From Chenopodium formosanum (Eukaryota > Streptophyta > Magnoliopsida > Caryophyllales > Amaranthaceae), in contig CM044877.1 in NCBI GenBank assembly GCA_024500155.1, positions 17,551,501 through 17,615,500 on the forward strand: a DNA stretch of 64,000 bases. Direction: 5' to 3'. Under the pieces are notes generated by a model. The model did no database searches. It was not told the origin of the DNA and worked only from the letters and a program-made list of their open reading frames with translations. A program made the translations under genes and the position numbers. Shown piece by piece: positions 1 through 10,119 of this stretch (its first letter is position 1; every line of letters starts with the position of its first letter).

Positions 1-277
1 AATTGAAATTTTAGGGTACGGCTTAGGATTTCTAAAAGTTTGAATCTAAGGTTAGGGTTTTTAAAATTTTCGTGCATAATAGGGCAAAATTCGATCCTTT
101 TTAGGCTATTTAGAGCATAACTAAATCGCATTTAATCAAATTCCAAAAATTAAATTTCCATTTAATATAAAGATTAAACCATTGGTAACTTATTCCCCCT
201 CTTAATTGAAGTAAAATTTAAGGACATTAAAGAATTAAAATTCAATATGCATATATGCATAGGCAAACTGATACCAC
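1..277 (-). other. Leader-like sequence next to a minus-strand LTR, no gene
   Basis: AT-rich sequence without a credible reading frame. At 268-276 the minus strand reads TGGTATCAG, the first nine bases of the initiator-Met tRNA primer-binding site used by many Copia elements. It follows one base after what looks like an LTR end (ACA) at 278-280. I read this stretch as the start of the untranslated leader of a minus-strand LTR element whose body lies to the left, outside the window. The primer-site match decays after nine bases, so this is tentative. Confidence 0.35.
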
Positions 278-665
278 TGTATGACTTTAGATACCTCTAA
301 GCGGCATTGCATGAATCATATTCATAAGCATATAAACACCAAGATCAATGCATAACACATAAAGAAATTATAATTGTACCTGTGAAGCATGATTCCACAT
401 GCGATCGAGCAAAAATAATGGGAGACAAAGAACCCTGAGCGTGATTACTCTATTTGGTCCACGAGCACAAATTAAACCTCCACTGATGCAAGTTAGTTGT
501 GACTGAACACTTCAATCAACCTTCAACGAAGAGGAAACAATAAAGCCATAAACCATCACCACCACCACCACCATGGGCAACCACCTTGCCTTGGTGGTCT
601 GTATGGTTGTACGGGTGAGGGGAGAGAGACGACGTGTGAGATAAGGGTTGAGAGAGATTGGTTAC
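278..665 (-). repeat. Inner part of a split minus-strand LTR (Copia-like)
   Basis: On the minus strand this ends in ...CATACA, then one base, then TGGTATCAG. It joins 8821-9219 if the 8,150-bp insertion and one GTTAC copy are removed, giving an LTR of about 787 bp. The minus-strand start would be TGAAGGAATT at 9219, and a TATATAAATAGAGG box lies in the outer part near 8885. The alternative is a host promoter and 5' UTR, because a His-codon run and an ATG occur here; no recognisable protein follows, so I favour the LTR. Confidence 0.4.
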
Positions 666-1212
666 TGTAGACACCCATTTGTGTCTCTCCAAAACCAAAC
701 CCAGTGATGAGTGCCTTTCACGTCGAATCGTAATCGAATGAAACGAAAGTGTGGAAAGGTCTAGTGTTGCGGAAAGTTTTATTTCCTCTTCTCTCTGTTT
801 TTGAAAACTTTATTTTAAGAAAACAGCCAATCCAGTTTGGTTGGTTCATAATATGGGTCCAATAATGGTGTAGTTGGATGGGGCTTGCAAAGACCTTTCC
901 AACGATATATTATAAGCCTAATTCCGATGAATATTGAGGAATTTATGGCCAATTTACTAAACTGGGCCCGGTTTGAATTTTAAGTACGGCCCTATGATCT
1001 AGGGGAGGGCCTAATATAATTTATAATTCCTAATGTAATTAGGAATGGTTTTAGTCTTCTAGAACATTCTAGAAGGTCTTGTAATTCTTAATTTAATTAG
1101 GACTCTTCAGAGTTTTAATCAGATCAAATAGCATTTTCGATTGAAATTATATTATTTTATCTTCCAGTACGGTAAAATTATCTGATTTTCGAAAACGCGT
1201 TAAAATCCGATT

Positions 1213-1328
1213 TGGCGTCCAACCCCAGGCCTTGGCGCCTGGAAACAGGATTAGCGCCAGACGCCAGCATTGGCGCCTGGCGCTAGCCACTGGTCTTGGC
1301 GCCAATGAGTCAGGGCTGGCGCCAAGGT
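1213..1328. repeat. Palindromic GC-rich cassette in U3 (TGGCGCCA type)
   Basis: A dense group of GGCGCC/AGCGCC/ACGCC words inside AT-rich DNA. It includes an imperfect 34-bp palindrome at 1252-1285 whose outer arms are TAGCGCCAG and CTGGCGCTA, then CTTGGCGCCA and GCTGGCGCCAAGG. It lies about 60-170 bp upstream of the TATA box, so as DNA it sits in the promoter, and as RNA it would appear only near the 3' end. The same words recur at 2978-3091 and 3732-3850 and in the 3' LTR at about 7354-7469. Confidence 0.85.
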
Positions 1329-1385
1329 GGATTTGTGGTCTTCAGACTCTATTTTGATAAATTATCTTTTTTGGATGATTTTCTC

Positions 1386-1393
1386 TATAAATA
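1386..1393 (+). promoter_or_regulatory. TATA box of the 5' LTR
   Basis: TATAAATA, about 720 bp from the LTR start, followed by CA-containing sequence suitable for initiation near 1415-1425. The copy in the 3' LTR is at 7527-7534, and the related minus-strand element has the same box about 708 bp into its LTR (24948-24955). Confidence 0.65.
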
Positions 1394-2679
1394 TCGTATC
1401 CAAAACTCCGTTTTGATTCAACAACAACGATTCACTAACAATCACGATTTACAATATTCATTCACCAAGAATCATTAATTCTCTTCTTCATTCATCAACT
1501 CTTTTCATTCACAAATCAGTTAAATAATTCTTTTCATTCATCTCATTCATCTCTCTTTTCTTAATTCTCTTTCAAAATTCCGCATTCACAAGATCTTGAT
1601 ACACTTAGCCATATTCAAAGTTGTCTTCGCCCTAGACGTGAAAGGTTTTAATTTCTGAGGGTTTGGTCCCAAATCTCTCTTTTAATTATTTAATTTAATT
1701 GTTTTGATTATTATTTTCCTTGAAGTTACTAACGTGTGTATTTTATAATTAGAAAGAGGTACGAGGCATCCACGTAAGTACTTTAATTGGTTTTTATCGA
1801 TATTATGATGTAGAAATCATGCTTAGGTTGTTATTATGATTCCTAATGTTATGTTAGGGCGTTTTGATCTTCCTAGTATCATGTCTAGGGTAATTTTAAT
1901 ATTAAATATGATTTCTATGATGCCTTTTATTCTCTTCCTAATATTTATTCTTGTTAGTATCATGTTAGGATTAAAGATTTGATTTTTATTGTTTAGTGAC
2001 ATGCTAGGGTTTGTTATTAATCTTGTTAGTATCATGCCTAGGATCTTGCTATGCCTTAACATGATTATTACAATTATGATTGATGAATTATTATTATTAT
2101 TATTAATGATGTTGATAATATTTATTATGTTGCTTGATATGCATATTATTATTATTATTTTATTGTTATTGCTTGATCACCTTTTATTGCATGTTAAAGG
2201 GAATTGGTATTTGCAACCACGCTTACTAAGATAATTAATAATCTTGTTAGGTTAATTGTGATTATAATTCAAGTGATCGCCAATAATAGTTTATTTGTGC
2301 ATTAAATTCAACCAACATAGATTAAACAGGTTTAGGGTTAATCCTATTGATTGCATGTTAGTCAGAAAGCGCACATGAATACGAGCAGAATAAAGTAGAG
2401 GCCTATTATTAGGGCAGGTTCAATCTCTTTTAGGTTGAATTTGTACCATCATCCCCGAACCCTTATTTGGTTCATGACCTTATGGAGTTGACGATCTCTT
2501 GGATCGTTAAGGGGTGTAACCTTCACCTCGTGAACGGTTTACAAGTTCCTTAAAAATTTGTTGGCGACTCTTTTGCTCTATCTTCTTCCCTTTTGGACGC
2601 CACCGTACTTTAGTGTATGATCACAGTGGGGTTCAAGCTAGTGGGATTTTAAAGGCTTGAAACTATTCCCTACAGTTTT

Positions 2680-2697
2680 TGGCGACTCCACTGGGGA
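2680..2697 (+). other. Primer-binding site of the 8.15-kb element
   Basis: TGGCGACTCCACTGGGGA begins five bases after the LTR end. It starts with TGG, the complement of a tRNA CCA end, as expected for minus-strand priming. I believe this class of site pairs with a tRNA-Arg in Tat/Ogre elements, but I have not verified the tRNA. A mutated form is at 23743-23764 (minus) in the related element. Confidence 0.75.
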
Positions 2698-2977
2698 GGA
2701 TTTCTGTTTTAATTCCTGAATTTGTTTCGGCAATGATTTAGAATGAGTGGATGAGACTCGAAAAGTTCTAAGTATTTCATGTGCGTAATTTTGATTAACA
2801 TTGTGTCATATGCATAAAAAGGTTCTCATTGGAAAGACCATCCGTAATAAGTCAAAAACATTAGGATTTTACACGTAGGAAATTTGAGAAAGGTCTTTCA
2901 CAACTAGGACTGAAATAACACCGCGCGAAACTGGATGATTTTATTGAGCACAGAAAGCTGCTGAGGCATGTGGGAAG

Positions 2978-3091
2978 TAGCGTCAGGGGCCAGATCTTGG
3001 CGCCATACTTTTAGCCGTAGCGCCAGACGCCAGTACTGGCGTCAGGCGCTACAGGTAAAAGCTGGCGCCAGTCTTTGTTTGCTGGCGCCAA
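2978..3091. repeat. Palindromic GC-rich cassette, leader copy A
   Basis: The same vocabulary as the U3 cassette. The core at 3018-3051 is a 34-bp palindrome with one mismatched pair, arms TAGCGCC and GGCGCTA, centre CAGTACTG. Flanking it are CTTGGCGCCA and two copies of GCTGGCGCCA. It lies about 304-417 bp after the LTR end. The short open frames overlapping it (2968-3171, 3011-3241, 3075-3260) are by-products of the GC-rich tract. Confidence 0.85.
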
Positions 3092-3731
3092 TTTCCCCCA
3101 ATACCGAGCCAGAAATATGCGTTCTAATTTCGACCGGTTTTTCGTGTTGTTTGCTCGATCCTGCTTCCTGATTGAATTTTTTCTCACTTTTCTGAAACCC
3201 ATATGTGTTCTACATATGGACATAACCCTCTGGGAATTCATGCTCTATCTACCCGATTGAACGCTCCTGGCAACAAAGGGTACATCTGAGAGGTTGAATT
3301 CACCAAACCATGGAAGTGAGTTTTTTCTAAAAACTCGCGGTATTCTATCCACACGCGTTAACCCTTCACGGTTAGGCTTCTACGCGGTGCATCTGGAAAA
3401 TTAACCATGGACCCTATTTGACTAAACCATATCCCGAACTTTAGAGAACTAGAGCCATGGTTAGGTTGCGAACTCATTGCATCATGTTGTGCCTACTTGA
3501 CTAATTGTGCATTATTTGTTGTGCATATATATCCTATGCTCCTCTTAACCATTTGTTGATTTGTGTTGAGATTAAAATTAATGACTTAAAGAACTTTGCC
3601 TAATTAATTAATTAATTAATTATTTCGAGTTAATAAAGTCTTTTTTCTTTTCTTTTAATCGGAATTGACCTAGTACGACTTTAGGCATACCCCAGTTGAC
3701 TAATAATATCGAAAACAGTTCCAGACCGAGG

Positions 3732-3850
3732 CTCCAATATTGGTGCCAAAATCTGAGCTGTAGCGCCACTATATGGTGTGTAGCGCCAGACATTTACTAA
3801 AAATTCTGGCGCCAAGCACCATATTGTGACGCCAGTTCTGTCGCTTGGCC
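3732..3850. repeat. Palindromic GC-rich cassette, leader copy B
   Basis: A third, more eroded copy with TTGGTGCCAAA, GTAGCGCCA (twice) and CTGGCGCCAAG. It lies about 1,058-1,176 bp after the LTR end, close to the offset of the matching cassette in the minus-strand relative. Confidence 0.75.
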
Positions 3851-5900
3851 GACAGTTCGAATTATTTGTCGAGTCATCACCTAGGGTCTAATTAACCAGT
3901 TTGCTAATTAATTCGGTTAATTTTCGCTATCAATAACACCTCGTCAAGTCATTAATCGAGTCTTGGTCACATAGTCTAGCTACATGGGCATGACACGAGT
4001 CTTAACATGTCACCTACACTCACTAGTCTTAGCACACACTTTGAGTACACATCACCATGGCCATGTCTTAGGTTCATGCATGAGTCAGTCTTTTCCATCA
4101 TTTGAGTTAGGGGGTACATTTTATTCCTAGTTCTTTATATCCCTCCACCTCCATCTTTCTTCTTCATATTCTATTCCAATTTTTCTTCATTTCCTCCATC
4201 CATTGCATGTCGAATCGAGTTTGAGTCATATGATTGACAAACAAAAAATGAGGGTAATGATGAAACAACACAAGACAAGAGGCGAGCTTCAATGACAAGA
4301 TTTCATGACCTCTTTTGTCTATTTCTTTTTCATTTTTTCCTTTCCCCAATAAGTCTAGCATAGGCACCTTTTCTTTTCCCTTAGATTATTTTTGTAGATT
4401 CTTTATTTATTTTTTTTTTAATAAAAATGAGCATTTATTTTCTTACATATGATCATTTCATCACATTGCATTGCAAAAAAAAAATAAATAAAAAATAAAT
4501 AAAAAAAAAAAAAAATCCATGTCGAGCTAAGCACAAGGTATACCAATGATTTGAGGCACCCCTTGTAGCCACATCATATCTCCTTTCACCTTTCAAATTT
4601 ACAATCCTTTCTTCATAAACCACTTTGAGCCTCGTCTAACGATAGACCCTTCTTTTTTCGACCTACATCTACCTAACCTTGGGATGGGATGGTGTGTAAC
4701 TTATGCAATTCTAAAAAAGGGGATTGAGTGATTCAAAAAAATTAAAATAGCAAAAATAAAAGTGTAAAAAAGGGCAAGTGTTCCAATGTCTTTGATATGA
4801 AAATATCTTCGATAAGAACACGTCTCAGATTGCGTCTCTTATCGAGTGCTCGGTACCTTGCCTGAGAAACATGAATGCCAAGTGAGTGATAGACCGCATG
4901 ATCGGGATTGCCCACACTTGCAAAAGTAAAAATAAATGCTAAAGCAAAAGGAGCTAAAAAAGAATAGAAATTCAAGCATGAAAATACAAAGATTCAAAAG
5001 CGAAGTTGCACACCTTGGGGCTTATCTAGGGTCTTGAGCCTTTTTTTTTTTATCCCCTTCTTCTTCACCTTTAGCCTAACCACGTTACAACCCTTAAAAA
5101 GACCTTTTTTTTTAGGTATACACACTTGTGCGAGGTTCGGCTAGAGCTACGTTCGGCCTGATTCCTAACGGATACGTAGGCAACCTCCCATCGAGGTGCG
5201 GCCGTAATAAACATGCATTCATATTCACATTCACACACTTACACCATGATCATATCAAGGGATCCCCTGTGCTCATCCCTATTCACTTAGAGCTAGACTT
5301 GGGGGCTTGATCCCTACATCATTAGCTTACCTAGCCTAAGAGTCACCATTATTTGGCTCTTCTAACAATATATTTTTCCACACACTTAGCTCTTGCGGCC
5401 TAGCTTTAGTGTCACTATCACACACATCACGCATACATGACCAAATATATTTCCCTTAGGAACCCTTTGTCATGAAATCTTAACGCTGAAGCATGCTTCG
5501 TCAAAATCACTCATAATTGTCATTGCATCACGAAGTATGAAGTGCTTAGCCTCCGTGCCTAAGTTACCCAAATACTTTCATCATGGAGTCAACCATTGAG
5601 ATAGCCTAGGATGGATTAATCCTTGCACCTTGAGAGATAGTATCAAACAACATTTGACTAAGCTCATTCAACATGCATTCGAAAACTTCGATTCTTTCTT
5701 CGCGTCTTTCTTTTTCGGGAGAAAGTCGGTACCCTCCACAAAATTGACGGAAAATTTTTTCTTTTTTGCATTTTTCGAGTCGCACGATCACATTACAATG
5801 CACACACGAGTCATGTACACATTGAGTCATGTCGTGCCATATCACTTTGATTTGAGTCTAAGACATGTGTCATTACACTTTGAGTCGAGTCAACCTCGAG
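3851..5900. other. Non-coding interior of the 8.15-kb element
   Basis: Low-complexity leader and 3' untranslated sequence with poly-A/poly-T tracts at about 4400-4515 and 5040-5115. No retroviral-type domain is recognisable on either strand. A stretch near 5110-5210 (TACGTTCGG ... GATACGTAGGCAACCTCC) resembles a conserved block I have seen in plant gypsy elements downstream of pol. This suggests the coding region was deleted somewhere around 4.4-5.1 kb while both untranslated ends were kept. The open frames at 4164-4367, 4742-4975 and 5606-6061 have no family signature. Confidence 0.5.
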
Positions 5901-6500
5901 TCAGTCATATGTGGATTGTCGATCATAGCAATGTTCTTATGAAAGATTGTTACGAATCATTGGAAACTTTCCAAAAATTGGATTTTGGCAAATTTACCGA
6001 GGTACGGATTGTCGCTTCATCGTGGCAACATTTCCAAGGATGGATTGTTACGAAGCATTGACAACTTTCCCTAAATCGGATTGTCATACATCATACAAGA
6101 GTTGTTTTGGCAACTATTCCCAAAGAAAAGAGGATTGTCATCACAGCAAAAGCACCGACATACTGGTTCACAAGCAGCAAAGCGCCGACGTACTGGCATA
6201 GCAGCATTAAACGAGCAGTGATCTTTTCGAAGACTATCACAGCAGGAAAAAGAAGCTCTTTGTTCAGAGACGAGTGAACATCGAAACAGCAAGGTGGAGT
6301 TCCCTAGATTGTGGAGAGTTGTCACAAACGGATGGAGATTGTTTCAAGAGAAATAATCTTCGATGGTATTCCCTAGGATATGGAATATTATCAATGCGGA
6401 TGAGGATTGTTTCAAGAGAAGCAATCTTCGATGATATTCCCTTGGACGTGGAATATTATCACAGCGGAGGAGGATCGTTTCAGGCAAAGCAATCTTCTAA
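5900..6500 (+). repeat. Tandem repeats in the 3' untranslated region of the element
   Basis: Two groups. Around 5910-6140 a degenerate unit of the form GGATTGT(T)ACGAAGCATTGG ... CAACTTTCC recurs about four times. At 6295-6498 there are three units of 68-69 bp (6295-6363, 6364-6431, 6432-6498) sharing TTCCCTAGG..TGG and GATTGTTTCAAG...AATCTTCGA. Tat-lineage elements often carry tandem arrays between pol and the 3' LTR, so position and type agree with the classification. Confidence 0.7.
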
Positions 6501-6792
6501 TTTGGAAGCAGTTACAAGGCGTAGCGGTTTTCAGGCGGGATGACATTCTCTAGCTTGCAGAAGGTCATCAAAACAACAGGATACAGCAGCAAATTGGTTA
6601 CTTTCAGAGAAGTGTGCTCGACGGTGCAAGATACGTGTTTCTTAACTCTTTTATCTGTTTAACTAATGCTAGTTTTGCAGGTATCGGCGTTATAAGATTG
6701 ATTTAGGATCGCAGAATGTTCTGAATCATTCTCCGTCCCTGTCGATACTTTGGCTTTCGTTTTTTGAAACTTGCGTTTCTCCAAACTCAGTC

Positions 6793-6802
6793 AAAGTGGG
6801 GG
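6793..6802 (+). other. Polypurine tract
   Basis: AAAGTGGGGG, four bases before the TG of the 3' LTR at 6807; the expected plus-strand priming site. Confidence 0.75.
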
Positions 6803-6806
6803 CTTC

Positions 6807-8815
6807 TGTAGACACCCATTTGTGTCTCCCCAAAACCAAACCCAGTGATGAGTGCCTTTCACGTCGAATCGTAATCGAATGAAACGAAAGTGTGGAAAGG
6901 TCTAGTGTTGCGGAAAGTTTTATTTTCTCTTCTCTCTGTTTTTGAAAACTTTATTTTAAGAAAACAGTCAATCCAGTTTGGTTGGTCCATAATATGGGTC
7001 CAATAATGGTGTAGTTGGATGGGGCTTGCAAAGACCTTTCCAACGATATATTATAAGCCCAATTCCGATGAATATTGAGGAATTTATGGCCAATTTACTA
7101 AACTGGGCTCGGTTTGAGTTTTAAGTACGGCCCTATGATCTAGGGGAGGGTCTAATATAATTTACCATTCCTAATGTAATTAGGAATGGTTTTAGTCTTC
7201 TAGAACATTCTAGAAGGTCTTGTAATTATTAATTTAATTAGGACTCTTCAGAGTTTTAATCAGATCAAATAGCATTTTCGATTGAAATTATATTATTTTA
7301 TCTTCCAGTACGGTAAAATTATCTGATTTTCGAAAACGTGTTAAAATCCGATTTGGCGTCCAACCCCAGGCCTTGGCGCCTGGAAACAGGATTAGCGCCA
7401 GACGCCAGCATTGGCGCCTGGCGCTAGCCACTGGTCTTGGCGCCAATGAGCCAGGGCTGGCGCCAAGGTGGATTTGTGGTCTTCAGACTCTATTTTGATA
7501 AATTATCTTTTTTGGATGATTTTCTCTATAAATATCGTATCCAAAACTCCGTTTTGATTCAACAACAACGATTCACTAACAATCACGATTTACAATATTC
7601 ATTCACCAAGAATCATTAATTCTCTTCTTCATTCATCAACTCTTTTCATTCACAAATCAGTTAAATAATTCTTTTCATTCATCTCATTCATCTCTCTTTT
7701 CTTAATTCTCTTTCAAAATTCCGCATTCACAAGATCTTGATACACTTAGCCATATTCAAAGTTGCCTTCGCCCTAGACGTGAAAGGTTTTAATTTCTGAG
7801 GGTTTGGTCCCAAATCTCTCTTTTAATTATTTAATTTAATTGTTTTGATTATTATTTTCCTTGAAGTTACTAACGTGTGTATTTTATAATTAGAAAGAGG
7901 TGCGAGGCATCCACATAAGTACTTTAATTGGTTTTTATCGATATTATGATGTAGAAATCATGCTTAGGTTGTTATTATGATTCCTAATGTTATGTTAGGG
8001 CGTTTTGATCTTCCTAGTATCATGTCTAGGGTAATTTTAATATTAAATATGATTTCTATGATGCCTTTTATTCTCTTCCTAATATTTATTCTTGTTAGTA
8101 TCATGTTAGGATTAAAGATTTGATTTTTATTGTTTAGTGACATGCTAGGGTTTGTTATTAATCTTGTTAGTATCATGCCTAGGATCTTGTTATGCCTTAA
8201 CATGATTATTACAATTATGATTGATGAATTATTATTATTATTATTAATGATGTTGATAATATTTATTATGTTGCTTGATATGCATATTATTATTATTATT
8301 TTATTGTTATTGCTTGATCACCTTTTATTGCATGTTAAAGGGAATTGGTATTTGCAACCACGCTTACTAAGATAATTAATAATCTTGTTAGGTTAATTGT
8401 GATTATAATTCAAGTGATCGCCAATAATAGTTTATTTGTGCATTAAATTCATCCAACATAGATTAAACAGATTTAGGGTTAATCCTATTGATTGCATGTT
8501 AGTCAAAAAGCGCACATGAATACGAGCAGAATAAAGTAGAGGCCTATTATTAGGGCAGGTTCAATCTCTTTTAGGTTGAATTTGTACCATCATCCCCGAA
8601 CCCTTATTTTGTTCATGACCTTATGGAGTTGACGATCTCTTGGATCGTTAAGAGGTGTAACCTTCACCTCGTGAACGGTTTACAAGTTCCTTAAAAACTT
8701 GTTGGCGACTCTTTTGCTCTATCTTCTTCCCTTTTGGACGCCACCGTACTTTAGTGTATGATCACAGTGAGGTTCAAGCTAGTGGGATTTTAAAGGCTTG
8801 AAACTATTCCCTACA
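6807..8815 (+). repeat. 3' LTR of the 8.15-kb element
   Basis: A 2,009-bp copy of the 5' LTR, offset by 6,141 bp, with the same cassette, TATA box and (ATT)n block. Differences seen by eye include CTCTCC/CTCCCC near the start, GGCCC/GGCTC, GGTACGAGG/GGTGCGAGG and TTATTTGG/TTATTTTG. It is followed by the target duplicate GTTAC at 8816-8820. Confidence 0.93.
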
Positions 8816-8820
8816 GTTAC

Positions 8821-9219
8821 TAACTTCACAATTCACTACTTAGGTTAATTGTGACTTATATCAACCCTAAGCATGACCTCTATTTATATATCATATATAT
8901 AATTAGAGTCTGTGTAAAGCCCAAACCCGTAGCCCACTTCTAACTACACTAGCCCTACTTCTTACATGGCTTGCATTGACATATCCTCATGAGGCCCACT
9001 AATGGGCCTCTTACTTGTTTAACCCAATACCCGGCCCTTGTTATATGATCTCATAGGATCCATTCTATTGGGCTTTTGACTATTTGACTAGCCCAAATAT
9101 AATTTATCATATCTATCATTAGACAATGACAACCCAAAAGAATGAACTTATTATTATCTCCATAATAGTGATCCTTGATATATCAAGTGATTGCACTTAT
9201 CGAAGACATAATTCCTTCA
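8821..9219 (-). repeat. Outer part of the split minus-strand LTR
   Basis: Reading the minus strand it starts TGAAGGAATTATGTC at 9219 and carries a TATATAAATAGAGG box near 8885. It would continue into 665-278 once the inserted element is removed. It contains runs of GGGCC/GGCCC words (for example 8992-9010, 9025-9040). The LTR reading rests on the TG...CA ends and the PBS-like sequence at 268-276. Confidence 0.4.
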
Positions 9220-9224
9220 TGATC

Positions 9225-10110
9225 ACGGTGAGGCTCAAATTTGATGTTTGAAATTTTTTTTGTCATAATAGAAACAATTTAATTTTTATGATTATTTTTG
9301 TGATTATACTTTAGTTCATTCAAATAATTAAGCTTATACATTAATTCACAATCCCAGTGATTATTTTCGTATTGATATTTGTTTTACAATGTTGTGTGAT
9401 ATACAACAAATTTATAATCAATTATGGCAGAGAATTGGGGCAGGTGCGGATTACTAGTAAGACAACTAGTGTAACAAAGTACAAAGAAGTTATATAGCGG
9501 ATTTTAGTGAGAAATATCAAAACATTTTTAGATTTAGAAAAAGATATATTGCTCTAATATGTAACCACTTTACGAGAGCTATTGGTCTTAATTGGAGACT
9601 AGATTAGCATATTCAACAAGGAACTTTATCTTGTCCGTGAAAAAAAATTATTGATGCCATGCAGTCTCTCAAAAGTACAACTTTCAGCAATGACGGATTT
9701 ATGCTTAATAGAATGGGGTCAATTAACCCAACTTAGTATATATAAAAAAAAAATCATGTTAAAAATATTTAAATGATGAAAAAATAATAATTTATTAGCC
9801 TTGTATGTCAATAATGTTAGATACGCCACTTATATACCAAATTTCATGTAATTTGTTAATTTTTTTTAATCAATGTAATTTGTTAATTTATTTAAATTTA
9901 ATTGAATATGAACCCACTTATATAAAATGATAGATTCACCACTAACTGTTAGCGAGGGTAATGCTCAACAACAACACAAAAAGAGACGAATATTGGAATT
10001 TTCTTCTGATTTATCTCATCATCTTTCTCTTTATTTTCAATCAAAAGGTTATGCATGTCTTACATTAATAAGATGCAAAATTATTGTTGTTTCTTGTTTT
10101 TTTACAATAT
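9225..10110. other. Intergenic, no supported gene
   Basis: AT-rich sequence. The frame at 9927-10202 (a 91-codon frame beginning MIDSPLTVSEGN) has no family signature, and its end runs into the inserted foldback element at 10120. A short gene remnant is possible but unsupported. Confidence 0.4.
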
Positions 10111-10119
10111 ATTGTTTAC

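Larger units (their letters stand above)
666..2674 (+). repeat. 5' LTR of the 8.15-kb element
   Basis: It runs from TGTAGACACCCATTTGTGTC to ATTCCCTACA. U3 holds a GC-rich palindromic cassette at 1213-1328 and a TATA box at 1386-1393. Downstream is a purine/pyrimidine-biased leader, then a loose array at about 1800-2070 of units containing TAGTATCATG and CTAGGAT, then (ATT)n runs at 2090-2165. The small open frames here (for example 1823-2062 and 1989-2234) are repeated in the other LTR and have simple-sequence composition; I do not regard them as genes. Confidence 0.93.
666..8815 (+). mobile_element. Complete non-autonomous LTR retrotransposon, Ty3/gypsy (Tat/Ogre-like)
   Basis: Two LTRs of exactly 2,009 bp (666-2674 and 6807-8815) begin TGTAGACACC and end CCCTACA. 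A perfect 5-bp target duplication GTTAC flanks the element at 661-665 and 8816-8820. A PBS follows the 5' LTR and a purine tract AAAGTGGGGG precedes the 3' LTR. The 4,132-bp interior has no gag, protease, RT, RNase H or integrase reading frame, so mobilisation would need proteins from a relative. The interior keeps a leader with GC-rich palindromic cassettes and a 3' region with tandem repeats, as is common in Tat-lineage elements. By eye the LTRs differ at about two dozen positions, mostly transitions, with no net length change (about 1.2%), which suggests a fairly recent insertion. A diverged relative lies at 13815-25663 on the other strand. Confidence 0.93.

Noticed and set aside
516..698. 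Minus-strand frame with Gly-rich start
   Set aside because: It crosses the insertion boundary at 666 and its composition comes from a CCA/CAC repeat.
1296..1478. 60-residue frame duplicated exactly at 7437-7619
   Set aside because: The duplication reflects the two LTRs; the frame spans the U3 cassette and the TATA box and has no coding signature.
1823..2234. Paired frames of 79 and 81 residues repeated at 7964-8375
   Set aside because: They sit in the LTR repeat array on opposite strands with simple composition, and are present in both LTRs only because the LTRs are copies.
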